The translations under genes and the position numbers were made by a program. A stretch of DNA of 12,509 nt. Source: Candidatus Agrococcus pullicola. Lineage in GTDB: Bacteria > Actinomycetota > Actinomycetes > Actinomycetales > Microbacteriaceae. A model generated the notes under the pieces. It was not told the DNA's origin. It saw nothing but the letters and a program-made list of their open reading frames with translations, and did no database searches. Below are positions 7,095 to 12,509 of the stretch, one piece after another (the stretch's first letter is position 1; each line of letters begins with the position of its first letter). The stretch spans positions 1 through 12,509 of the forward strand of contig DXDC01000321.1 of the NCBI GenBank assembly GCA_019115685.1, read 5' to 3'.

Positions 7095-8170
7095 CCCGCC
7101 GAGTTCTGATTCTTGGGTCGACGGGATCGATAGGAACCCAAGCGCTCGACGTCGTCAGGGAGAATCCCGAGCGCTTCGAGATCGTCGGGCTTGCCGCTGG
7201 GAGCAACGCGGATGCGTTGGCTGCACAGGCCCGCGAGTTCGGTGTGCGTGAAACGGCGCTGGGAGCGGACGCGGCTGTCGACTTGATCGAGCGGGTTCGC
7301 GCCGACGTCGTTTTGAACGGCATTACCGGCTCGGTTGGGCTGGCAGCGACGCTCGCAGTGCTGGCAACGGATGCGACGCTCGCGCTGGCCAACAAGGAGA
7401 GCCTCATCGCGGGCGGCTCGCTCGTGACGGGAGCAGCTTCACCTGGGCAGATCGTCCCTGTCGATTCGGAGCACTCGGCGATCGCGCAGGCTCTCCGCTC
7501 TGGACGCTCCGATGAGGTGCGGCGACTCGTGCTGACGGCCAGCGGCGGCCCCTTCCGGGGGTGCACGCGCGACGATCTGAAGAGCGTGACTCCGCGGCAG
7601 GCGCTCGCGCATCCCACGTGGGAGATGGGCAGGGTCGTGACCACGAACTCGGCGACTCTCGTCAACAAGGGCCTTGAGGTGATCGAAGCGCACCTGCTCT
7701 TCGACGTGCCGCTCGAGCGCATCGAAGTCACGGTGCACCCGCAGTCGATCGTGCACTCGATGGTCGAGTTCATCGACGGATCCACGATCGCGCAGGCATC
7801 GCCTCCGGATATGCGGCTGCCGATAGGGCTGGGGCTCGCATGGCCGGATCGCGTGCCGGGCGCGGGTGCCCCGCTCGACTGGACCCGGGCATCCGAGTGG
7901 ACGTTCGAGCCCCTGGACGACGAGACGTTTCCGTCCGTCGCCCTCGCGAAGCACGCTGCCCGGCTCGGCGGAACGTTCCCAGCGGTGTTCAATGCGGCCA
8001 ACGAGGTGGCGGTCGACGCATTTCACGAGGGGAGCATCGGGTTCCTCGACATCGTCGGCATCGCAGCGCGTGCGGTCGAAACGCACGCGGGCTTCGAACT
8101 CAGCCTCGAGGGAGTGCTAGAAGCCGAGCGCTGGGCCCGCGCCGCGGCGACGGAAGCTGTACGGCGTTGA
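7091..8170 (+). CDS. dxr: 1-deoxy-D-xylulose 5-phosphate reductoisomerase
   Basis: This 359-residue cytoplasmic enzyme rearranges and reduces 1-deoxy-D-xylulose 5-phosphate to 2-C-methyl-D-erythritol 4-phosphate with NADPH, the committed step of the MEP isoprenoid pathway. Family marks are the NADPH-binding GSTGSIG (9-15), NKES (101-104), metal ligands Asp125 and Glu127 in VDSEHSA, the ASGGPFRG flexible loop region, and Asn192-Lys193-Gly-Leu-Glu196, in which Asn/Lys hold the substrate phosphate and Glu is the third metal ligand. HPTWEMG and FNAANEVAV further support full catalytic integrity. It is slightly shorter than the E. coli enzyme, as in related actinobacteria. It is the second gene after the OsmC-family gene with a 4-base overlap and probably has no promoter of its own. 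Confidence 0.96.
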   Translation: MTRRVLILGSTGSIGTQALDVVRENPERFEIVGLAAGSNADALAAQAREFGVRETALGADAAVDLIERVRADVVLNGITGSVGLAATLAVLATDATLALANKESLIAGGSLVTGAASPGQIVPVDSEHSAIAQALRSGRSDEVRRLVLTASGGPFRGCTRDDLKSVTPRQALAHPTWEMGRVVTTNSATLVNKGLEVIEAHLLFDVPLERIEVTVHPQSIVHSMVEFIDGSTIAQASPPDMRLPIGLGLAWPDRVPGAGAPLDWTRASEWTFEPLDDETFPSVALAKHAARLGGTFPAVFNAANEVAVDAFHEGSIGFLDIVGIAARAVETHAGFELSLEGVLEAERWARAAATEAVRR

Positions 8171-8173
8171 ATT

Positions 8174-8189
8174 TCATCCTCAAGGATGA
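8174..8189. promoter_or_regulatory. Palindrome behind dxr: weak terminator or operator
   Basis: TCATCCT and AGGATGA flank a CA centre three bases after the dxr stop. As RNA it forms a 6-pair stem with a TCAA loop, but no T-run follows, so termination would be weak. It lies about 20 bases upstream of the candidate -10 box of the export operon, a position equally suited to a regulator-binding site. Confidence 0.4.
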
Positions 8190-8211
8190 TGGCCTAAACA
8201 TTCGCGCCGTC

Positions 8212-8217
8212 TAGGCT
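8212..8217 (+). promoter_or_regulatory. Candidate -10 box of the MacAB-type export operon
   Basis: TAGGCT matches TANNNT and lies in the 104-base gap between dxr and the adaptor gene. A start near 8224 would give a leader of about 50 bases containing the AGGAG at 8266-8270. No convincing -35 element is visible at the right spacing, so an activator, or the palindrome just upstream, may be involved. Confidence 0.35.
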
Positions 8218-8274
8218 GAGGCCGTCCCCTTTGAAAGCCGGGCACGGTGTTGTCCCTCGGTAGGCAGGAGCCCC

Positions 8275-8778
8275 GTGCAGCACGCGAACCCCACTGACAA
8301 GCAGCAGCGGAAAGCCGAGCGGGAACAGGCGCGCCTCGAACGCACGGATCGCAAGGAGCGGCAACGCGCCGAGCACGCAGCACGGGGCCCGAGCAGGTGG
8401 CGCACCATCGTTCTGCCCGTTCTGCGGCTCGCTGTCTTCGCGGTGATAGCGATCGCGCTCGTCAAGTTCGCCTTCTTCCCGGAGAACGCACCGGCTACCT
8501 CCGAAGGGCTGACTCCCGACGGTCAACTGTTCGACCCCGTGGTGGTGGTCGAAACAGGAGACATCGTGAACGATATCGTGCTCGACGGCACCATCGTCCG
8601 CGACCCCTCGCAAACCGTGCTCGCAACCGTTCAGGGCGAGATCGGTACCGTGTTCGTGGCAGAGGGCGACACGGTCTCCCGGGGCGATCCGGTCTACCAG
8701 ATCCGCACGCGGCATGAGCCGGAGCCGGTCATGCCGACCGAGGAGAATCCCGATCCGCCCCAGCCGGCGCCCTATTAG
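8275..8778 (+). CDS. Adaptor N-terminal fragment: membrane anchor and first lipoyl half
   Basis: If TAG is a true stop, this is a 167-residue product. It has a highly charged cytoplasmic start (residues 8-43, rich in Lys, Arg, Glu), one membrane helix at about 44-63, then an extracytoplasmic part with beta strands and the first half of a lipoyl-like domain, ending in a Pro-rich tail. Alone it lacks the barrel domains needed to dock on a MacB-type permease, so it is unlikely to work without the downstream part. Confidence 0.5.
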   Translation: MQHANPTDKQQRKAEREQARLERTDRKERQRAEHAARGPSRWRTIVLPVLRLAVFAVIAIALVKFAFFPENAPATSEGLTPDGQLFDPVVVVETGDIVNDIVLDGTIVRDPSQTVLATVQGEIGTVFVAEGDTVSRGDPVYQIRTRHEPEPVMPTEENPDPPQPAPY

Positions 8779-8790
8779 ACTTTTACCGAC

Positions 8791-9396
8791 GTGGTGGCAC
8801 CCGCATCGGGCACGCTGGTGGAATTCCCGTTCATGGTGGGGATGCCCGTGGATATCGGCCTTGAGACGGGGGCGATCCAGCCGTCCGCGTTCCACGTCGA
8901 GGCTCCCATTACGGCCGCGGAGCAGTACCGGCTGACGGAAGAGCCGGACAGCGCATCCGTCACCATCGCCGACGGCCCCGCACCGTTCGATTGCGAGGAT
9001 GTGCGGGTGGTGCAGTCGGAGACCGCTTCGCCGGCCGCGGAGGGCGAGGATGCTTCCACGGCCACCATCCAGTGCCCGGTCCCGCAGGACGTTCGGGTGT
9101 TCCCCGGTCTTGCGATCGAACTCACCGTGGCCGGCGGAAGCGCAGAGGGTGTTCCGGTCTTGCCGGCGACCGCGGTGATCGGCACGGCGGACACCGGTAT
9201 CGTCTACGTTCCCGGATCCGACGGCCGGTCGCAGGAGGTGGAGATTGGGATCGGCGTCAATGATGGCCAGACGGTCGAGATCACCTCCGGCCTCGAGGTC
9301 GGCGACGAAGTGCTGCAGTACGCTCCGGGCAGCGATGACGTCGACTGCGCGGATCCCGAGTTCTACGATCCGCTGTTCTGCGAGGAGGGGCCGTGA
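8791..9396 (+). CDS. Adaptor C-terminal fragment: second lipoyl half and barrel domains
   Basis: This frame could be restarted at GTG 8791, 12 bases after the TAG, giving 201 residues. It holds the second lipoyl half (VVAPASGTLVEF), a beta-barrel region, and a membrane-proximal part with the typical VPVLPATAVIG and DGQTVEITSGLEVGDEVL patterns of HlyD/MacA C termini. The acidic end carries two cysteines (near CADPEFYDPLFCEEGP), possibly a disulfide outside the cell. It has no signal peptide or membrane helix, so a separately made chain would stay in the cytoplasm; this argues against a functional split gene. The stop overlaps the next start (GTGA). Confidence 0.5.
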   Translation: MVAPASGTLVEFPFMVGMPVDIGLETGAIQPSAFHVEAPITAAEQYRLTEEPDSASVTIADGPAPFDCEDVRVVQSETASPAAEGEDASTATIQCPVPQDVRVFPGLAIELTVAGGSAEGVPVLPATAVIGTADTGIVYVPGSDGRSQEVEIGIGVNDGQTVEITSGLEVGDEVLQYAPGSDDVDCADPEFYDPLFCEEGP

Positions 9397-10097
9397 GCCT
9401 GGTCGAGTTGGAGGATGTGACTCGCACGATCATTCTCCGTGATGCTCCGCCGTTGCACATCCTGCAAGGAGTGGATCTCGCGATCGAATCGGGTGCGCGG
9501 GTGTCCGTCGTCGGGCGCTCCGGCAGCGGCAAGTCGACGTTGCTGAACATCCTCGGGCTGGTGGACACACCGTCGACGGGATTCATGCGCTTCGACGATC
9601 GACCCGTGCGCCTCATGAATGCCAAGGAACGCGACCGGATGCGGGGCGACAATGTCGGGTTCATCTTCCAGCAGTTCAATCTGATCGAGGGGCTGAGCGC
9701 GACCGAGAACGTTGCGATGCCGCTCGTCTACTGCGGCGATGTCCGGTTCTGGCGCCGACGGGATCTGGCGCGCGAAATGCTCGACCGCGTCGGTCTCGGC
9801 CACAGGCTCGACGCGCCCGTGACGACGCTCTCCGGGGGCGAGCAGCAGCGCGTCGCGATCGCACGCGCGTTGGTTCGATCACCGAGATTGATCTTGGCGG
9901 ACGAGCCGACCGGGGCGCTCGACATCGACACGGGCGAGGCGATCATGGCGCTTCTGGACGCGATTGCCGAGGATATCGACGCCGCGCTCGTCGTCATCAC
10001 GCACGACCAGGCTGTCGCATCCCGGGCGCGCACGCGGTATGCGCTTTCGGCGGGTGTGCTGACCCCGGCCGAAGAGCCCGCGGGGGTGCCGGGATGA
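9393..10097 (+). CDS. ABC transporter ATP-binding protein, MacB/LolD type
   Basis: This 234-residue soluble ABC ATPase belongs to the MacB/LolD/FtsE-like class that pairs with FtsX-type permeases. All motifs are intact: Walker A GRSGSGKST (41-49), Q-loop FQQF (92-95), signature LSGGEQQR (146-153), Walker B LILADE (166-171) with D-loop GALD (174-177), and H-loop ITHD with His204. The family uses ATP-driven mechanical transmission rather than classical transport through the membrane helices, exporting peptides, antibiotics or lipoproteins. The GTG start overlaps the adaptor stop, and the end overlaps the permease ATG (ATGA 10094-10097), so stoichiometric coupled translation is likely. The substrate cannot be deduced. 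Confidence 0.95.
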   Translation: MSLVELEDVTRTIILRDAPPLHILQGVDLAIESGARVSVVGRSGSGKSTLLNILGLVDTPSTGFMRFDDRPVRLMNAKERDRMRGDNVGFIFQQFNLIEGLSATENVAMPLVYCGDVRFWRRRDLAREMLDRVGLGHRLDAPVTTLSGGEQQRVAIARALVRSPRLILADEPTGALDIDTGEAIMALLDAIAEDIDAALVVITHDQAVASRARTRYALSAGVLTPAEEPAGVPG

Positions 10098-11308
10098 CGC
10101 GCCTGCTCTCACTGTTCGTCGACGCGTGGGAGCAGCTGAAGCTGCAGCGTGTGCGCGTACTCATGAGCCTGATCGGCGTCACGGTCGCCGTCGCTGCGCT
10201 GACGTCGTCGATCGCGCTGGGCAACATCATGTCGCGGGTGAACGATGACATGATGCTTCGCTCATCCGGACCGCCGGCGACGTACACCGTGAGCGTCTCC
10301 GGCGTCGAGGATTCCGGTGCCGTGCTCGAAACCTTTGAAGATGTCACCGGGCGGTACGGCATCAGCTACGCCAGCCCCCTCGTGACCTTCGACCCCATGA
10401 TCGATGCGTCGATGATGTACCCCACGGGTTACGGGGTGCATCCGAGCTACTTCGCGATGCACGCGCTCGATCTTGTCGAGGGTCGCTCGCTCCGGGACCA
10501 GGACGCCGACAGGCTCGCGCCCGTGGCCGTGATCAGCGAGGCCCTCGCGGAGGAACTCGGAATAGGCAGCACGGTCGAGCATCCGACGATTCTCCTGCAA
10601 GACGGTACGGAGGTGCTCGTGGTGGGCATCATCGCCAACCGCTATCCATCCGAGGCGAGTCTGTACGTGATGGCAGAGATCTATTTCGAGAGCATGCAGA
10701 CGGCCGAGCCTCAGCAGGATCCGTGGTTCGACGCGGGTTCCGGCGACATGCTGGAGTTCCGCGTCTCGGTGCCAGCGGAGGGATCGTTGGAATTCGCGCG
10801 ACGTATCGTGAGCGACCTTCGGGCGGAACTGCCAGATGCGCGCGTCGCCGGGTACAGGGTGGATGCGGGGGCATATGCGGACATGGGGCCGGATCCGGGG
10901 TTCATTACGACGCTCGTGCTCGGCGCGGTCTCCGTCGCGATCCTGGCGCTGGGTGCGCTGTCGCTCGTGAACATCGCCGTCGTGACGGTGCGGTACCGGA
11001 TTCGCGAGTTCGGCATCCGGCGCGCTTTCGGAGCATCTAGGCGACGGATCTTCCTCGGCGTCATGATGGAGTCGATCGTCGGCACCTTCGTCGCCGGGTT
11101 GATCGGCGTCGGCATCGTCGCAGTGCTGTATCGGAGCCCCGTGGTGGGCTCCATGTTCGAGGGCATCGGCTTGACGGCGCTTCCGCCCTTCCCCGTCGAA
11201 GCGGCTGTCATCGGGATCCTGACATCGATAGCGACGGGCGCCCTGGCCGGTATGATCCCCGCTTTGATCGCTGTCAGATCGAAGGTCATCGACGCAATCC
11301 AGTTCTGA
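10094..11308 (+). CDS. ABC transporter permease, FtsX/MacB type
   Basis: This 404-residue membrane protein has the four-helix FtsX/MacB layout. One helix lies at about 21-44 after a short amphipathic start, followed by a large extracytoplasmic MacB-type core domain (about 45-265). Three C-terminal helices lie at about 271-295, 318-345 and 371-396. The cytoplasmic loop after the second helix has the characteristic REFGIRRAFGASRRRIF stretch (about 301-317), the coupling region for the ATPase. The end (ALAGMIPALIAVRSKVIDAIQF) is typical of the family. It is the last gene of the adaptor-ATPase-permease operon and looks fully intact, in contrast to the interrupted adaptor. Such systems export antimicrobial peptides or other amphiphiles, or sense envelope stress; no regulator gene is adjacent to narrow this down. 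Confidence 0.93.
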   Translation: MTRLLSLFVDAWEQLKLQRVRVLMSLIGVTVAVAALTSSIALGNIMSRVNDDMMLRSSGPPATYTVSVSGVEDSGAVLETFEDVTGRYGISYASPLVTFDPMIDASMMYPTGYGVHPSYFAMHALDLVEGRSLRDQDADRLAPVAVISEALAEELGIGSTVEHPTILLQDGTEVLVVGIIANRYPSEASLYVMAEIYFESMQTAEPQQDPWFDAGSGDMLEFRVSVPAEGSLEFARRIVSDLRAELPDARVAGYRVDAGAYADMGPDPGFITTLVLGAVSVAILALGALSLVNIAVVTVRYRIREFGIRRAFGASRRRIFLGVMMESIVGTFVAGLIGVGIVAVLYRSPVVGSMFEGIGLTALPPFPVEAAVIGILTSIATGALAGMIPALIAVRSKVIDAIQF

Positions 11309-11321
11309 ACGGCCGGCCGTT
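11308..11321. terminator. GC-rich palindrome at the end of the export operon
   Basis: A 14-base perfect palindrome with a GGCCGGCC core begins on the last base of the permease stop codon. It lacks a loop and a T-run, so folding as a standard terminator would cost the central pairs. A second, wider inverted repeat (GCCCTTC 11330-11336 with GAAGGGC 11378-11384) follows. One or both may end the operon transcript, but the support is weak. Confidence 0.3.
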
Positions 11322-11679
11322 GCTGCAGGGCCCTTCGACGTGCGCTGTCGCGTCTTTCCGCATCCCGGTGCGTCAATGAAGGGCGGATGACTCGACCGAC
11401 GGCAACGGACCACTGATCTCTGCGTGAGCTTTGCGTGTTCGGTTGGTTCTCGTGAAGTCTGCCGTCTCGCCGACTTCCGGATCGCTCGTCCTGCCCAGAC
11501 GCGCGATCGGCAGCGAGCGCGATGCCGTCTTCGCAGTTGTTCGACGTGCTGGCCGGTTCCGCCTGCCTAGCCGGGAAGCCGATCGACTGATTCGTCATCG
11601 GAAGCGATGTCTCTGGTCTGATGCGTGCCTCCCGGCAGTTCCGAAAAGCGGCGGAGGAACTGAAAAACATCGATTGTTG

Positions 11680-11698
11680 CAGTGTTTGGGATCGAATT
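11680..11698 (-). repeat. Possible decayed inverted copy of the 21-base repeat
   Basis: CAGTG followed a few bases later by GGATCGAATT occurs here. The reverse complement of the repeat at 11764 and 11842 contains CAGTGGATCGAATT, so this could be an inverted copy with about five extra bases in the middle. The match is short and may be chance. Confidence 0.25.
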
Positions 11699-11763
11699 GC
11701 GAGTTCCGCCGTTTTCCAGAACACGAGGGCCGGATCGGGGAGAAGCGGACTCCCGTCTTGCCA

Positions 11764-11784
11764 CGAATTCGATCCACTGGACCG
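11764..11784 (+). repeat. 21-base direct repeat, copy 1
   Basis: This 21-base stretch begins CGAATTCGATCC and ends TGGACCG. It is repeated without a mismatch at 11842-11862, 78 bases downstream. Within it CGATCCA and TGGACCG form a dyad (6 of 7 positions) around a central C. The bases to its right diverge from copy 2 immediately. Confidence 0.8.
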
Positions 11785-11841
11785 CTGTTGGGTCGGTGTT
11801 TCGTAGTTGTGTGGTGCATTGCCTGCGTTCCCGTCTATCCG

Positions 11842-11862
11842 CGAATTCGATCCACTGGACCG
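11842..11862 (+). repeat. 21-base direct repeat, copy 2
   Basis: This is an identical second copy of the repeat at 11764-11784, ending 40 bases before the candidate ftsK -10 box. Unlike copy 1 it is followed by AATTC, which completes a longer dyad. Confidence 0.8.
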
Positions 11863-11867
11863 AATTC
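11843..11867. promoter_or_regulatory. 25-base near-perfect dyad upstream of ftsK
   Basis: The arms GAATTCGATCCA (11843-11854) and TGGACCGAATTC (11856-11867) are inverted copies matching at 11 of 12 positions around a single central C. A perfectly spaced dyad of this length upstream of a promoter suggests a binding site for a dimeric protein. A cruciform or hairpin role is less likely because no loop is available and no T-run follows. Copy 1 of the repeat carries only the inner half of this dyad. Confidence 0.5.
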
Positions 11868-11902
11868 CGGAGCGCCTCGCGGATTCTGTCGCGGGTGCTC
11901 GC

Positions 11903-11908
11903 TACCCT
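11903..11908 (+). promoter_or_regulatory. Candidate -10 box of a leaderless ftsK promoter
   Basis: TACCCT fits TANNNT and ends 6 bases before the ftsK ATG at 11915. The short gap has no Shine-Dalgarno sequence. The expected -35 region around 11880-11885 (CGGATT) is a poor match to consensus. Confidence 0.5.
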
Positions 11909-11914
11909 GACCGC

Positions 11915-12509
11915 ATGGCCTCATCCACCAAACAGAATGCGAAGGGCAAGCCGCGGTCCAAACAGGATACTGCCGCAACCAAGGTGCTGTTCGACGACCA
12001 GCGCCCGAACGTACTCGTGCGCGCCTGGATGGGGCTTGCCTATATGACTGGAGCCGGTGCCAGGCTGTTCGGCCGTGAACAGTTGGCGAAGGAAGAGCGC
12101 CGCGATGGCGTTCCCTTCTTTCTGACGCTGCTCGCCGTCGCGGGAGCGGTCGTGGAATGGTTCCTGCCCACCAACAGCGTCGCGATCGCGATCAGTAACT
12201 TCACGATCGGCGGCCTGTTCGGTCAGGTTGCGATCGCACTGCCGGTCGTGTTCTTCCTGCTGGCGCTCTGGATGTTCCGGCATCCGGCATCCGTCAACGA
12301 CAACGGCCGCGTCGGCGTCGGCCTTACGATATTCCTCGTTTCCATAGCGGCCGTCTGTCACGCGATGCTGGGCGCTCCGGATGCCTCAGAGGGGATGCCG
12401 ATCCTCGCTCAGGCCGGCGGCGTGCTCGGGTGGGTCGTCGGTGCGCCGCTTGTGGCACTCACGACCGTTATCGGCGCCACGATCATCGGCATACTGCTCG
12501 CTCTCGTCT
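11915..12509 (+). CDS. ftsK: DNA translocase FtsK, N-terminal membrane domain (partial)
   Basis: The frame is open from ATG 11915 to the right edge (198 codons, no stop). It encodes the membrane anchor of FtsK, the hexameric ATP-driven DNA pump that acts at the division septum during chromosome segregation. A basic N-terminal stretch (1-20) is followed by the conserved actinobacterial segment LAKEERRDG (57-65) and four hydrophobic segments at about 66-85, 97-121, 133-152 and 167-198. Between them, FRHPASVNDNGRVGVGL (121-137) and the AGGVLGW motif (167-173) are typical of actinobacterial FtsK. The P-loop and gamma domains lie beyond the window. It is unrelated in role to the EssC-like ATPase at the left side, although both carry FtsK/SpoIIIE motor domains. 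The start is set by the homology and by the -10 box 6 bases upstream. Confidence 0.9.
   Translation, partial: MASSTKQNAKGKPRSKQDTAATKVLFDDQRPNVLVRAWMGLAYMTGAGARLFGREQLAKEERRDGVPFFLTLLAVAGAVVEWFLPTNSVAIAISNFTIGGLFGQVAIALPVVFFLLALWMFRHPASVNDNGRVGVGLTIFLVSIAAVCHAMLGAPDASEGMPILAQAGGVLGWVVGAPLVALTTVIGATIIGILLALV

Larger units (their letters stand above)
8275..9396 (+). pseudogene. MacA/HlyD-like adaptor gene interrupted by in-frame TAG
   Basis: Reading through one amber codon (8776-8778, codon 168) gives a single 373-residue membrane-fusion-type adaptor. It would link the ABC ATPase/FtsX permease encoded directly downstream to substrate capture outside the membrane. The frame is identical before and after the TAG, with no insertion or deletion. 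The amber falls between the two halves of a lipoyl/barrel-sandwich hybrid domain: first half about 113-144 (QGEIGTVFVAEGDTVSRGD), second half just after the stop (DVVAPASGTLVEF). Adaptors of this kind in Gram-positive bacteria often have a short Pro-rich linker here, as seen (EPEPVMPTEENPDPPQPAPY). The GTG start has AGGAG 4 bases upstream, and the end overlaps the ATPase gene as GTGA. Possible readings are a recent nonsense mutation, readthrough, translation as two chains, or a base-calling error. Confidence 0.7.
11309..11914. other. 606-base region without a convincing gene, repeats near its right end
   Basis: No protein on either strand is convincing. The longest frame on the plus strand (TTG 11431 to 11910) lacks a ribosome site and is rich in Arg, Cys and Pro. 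I see no tRNA cloverleaf. The region appears less GC-rich than the flanking genes, as expected of non-coding or decayed DNA. Its right third carries two 21-base direct repeats, a 25-base dyad and the ftsK promoter. It may be a regulatory region, a degraded gene, or house a small RNA; none of these can be chosen from sequence alone. Confidence 0.6.

Noticed and set aside
10262..11413. 383-codon open frame on the minus strand
   Set aside because: It is antisense to the FtsX/MacB permease, with a low-complexity Arg, His and Asp rich product and no motif.
11567..11819. Two small minus-strand frames of 65 and 74 codons
   Set aside because: There is no ribosome site, no recognisable family and a poor composition, and they overlap each other in different frames.
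11309..11914. Possible tRNA, riboswitch or CRISPR array in the long intergenic region
   Set aside because: No cloverleaf, no known aptamer pattern and only two repeat copies; the 57-base gap between them occurs once and cannot define an array.
11682..12047. 121-codon plus-strand frame containing NSIHWT twice
   Set aside because: It overlaps the start of ftsK in another frame and its repeated peptide is only the 21-base DNA repeat read in that frame. There is no ribosome site.

Overview
The window looks like chromosomal DNA of a high-GC Gram-positive bacterium. It is most likely an actinobacterium of the Microbacteriaceae type. This rests on the GC-rich wobble positions, the protein families and their sequence character, the many 4-base ATGA/GTGA gene overlaps, and several start codons that sit directly behind a TANNNT -10 box with no Shine-Dalgarno (leaderless) sequence. 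The genus call is inference; no rRNA is present. No phage, IS element, CRISPR array or tRNA was seen.

Region 1 (1-5062, + strand) is the 3' end of an operon: the tail of a DUF58 protein, a membrane-bound transglutaminase-fold protein that has lost all three catalytic residues, and an EssC/EccC-like FtsK/SpoIIIE membrane ATPase with two P-loop domains. In actinobacteria this set usually travels with MoxR ATPase, FHA/PP2C and WXG100 genes, so it is probably part of a type VII secretion-like or envelope-assembly module whose other genes lie left of the window.

Region 2 (5063-6620) holds a convergent 4-aminobutyrate aminotransferase gene (gabT, - strand), separated from the ATPase gene by a hairpin that could terminate both transcripts. 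It is followed by a 187-base divergent promoter region with palindromes. Region 3 (6621-8170, + strand) is a two-gene operon: an OsmC-family thiol peroxidase-like gene overlaps dxr, the second enzyme of the MEP isoprenoid pathway, by 4 bases.

Region 4 (8171-11308, + strand) encodes a tripartite MacAB-type export system: an adaptor, an ABC ATPase and an FtsX/MacB permease, chained by 4-base overlaps. The adaptor gene carries an in-frame TAG in the middle of its lipoyl/hairpin region, with the reading frame perfectly preserved on both sides. It is either a fresh pseudogene, a readthrough or split gene, or a base-calling error.

Region 5 (11309-11914) is about 600 bases without a convincing gene. 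It contains two copies of a 21-base repeat, one of which sits in a 25-base near-perfect dyad, directly in front of the promoter of the DNA translocase gene ftsK. The ftsK gene then runs off the right edge of the window (11915-12509).

The observations most worth checking are the interrupted adaptor, the dyad repeats upstream of ftsK, and the catalytically dead transglutaminase paired with a two-domain EssC-like ATPase. I see no clear evidence for an entirely new system within the window.
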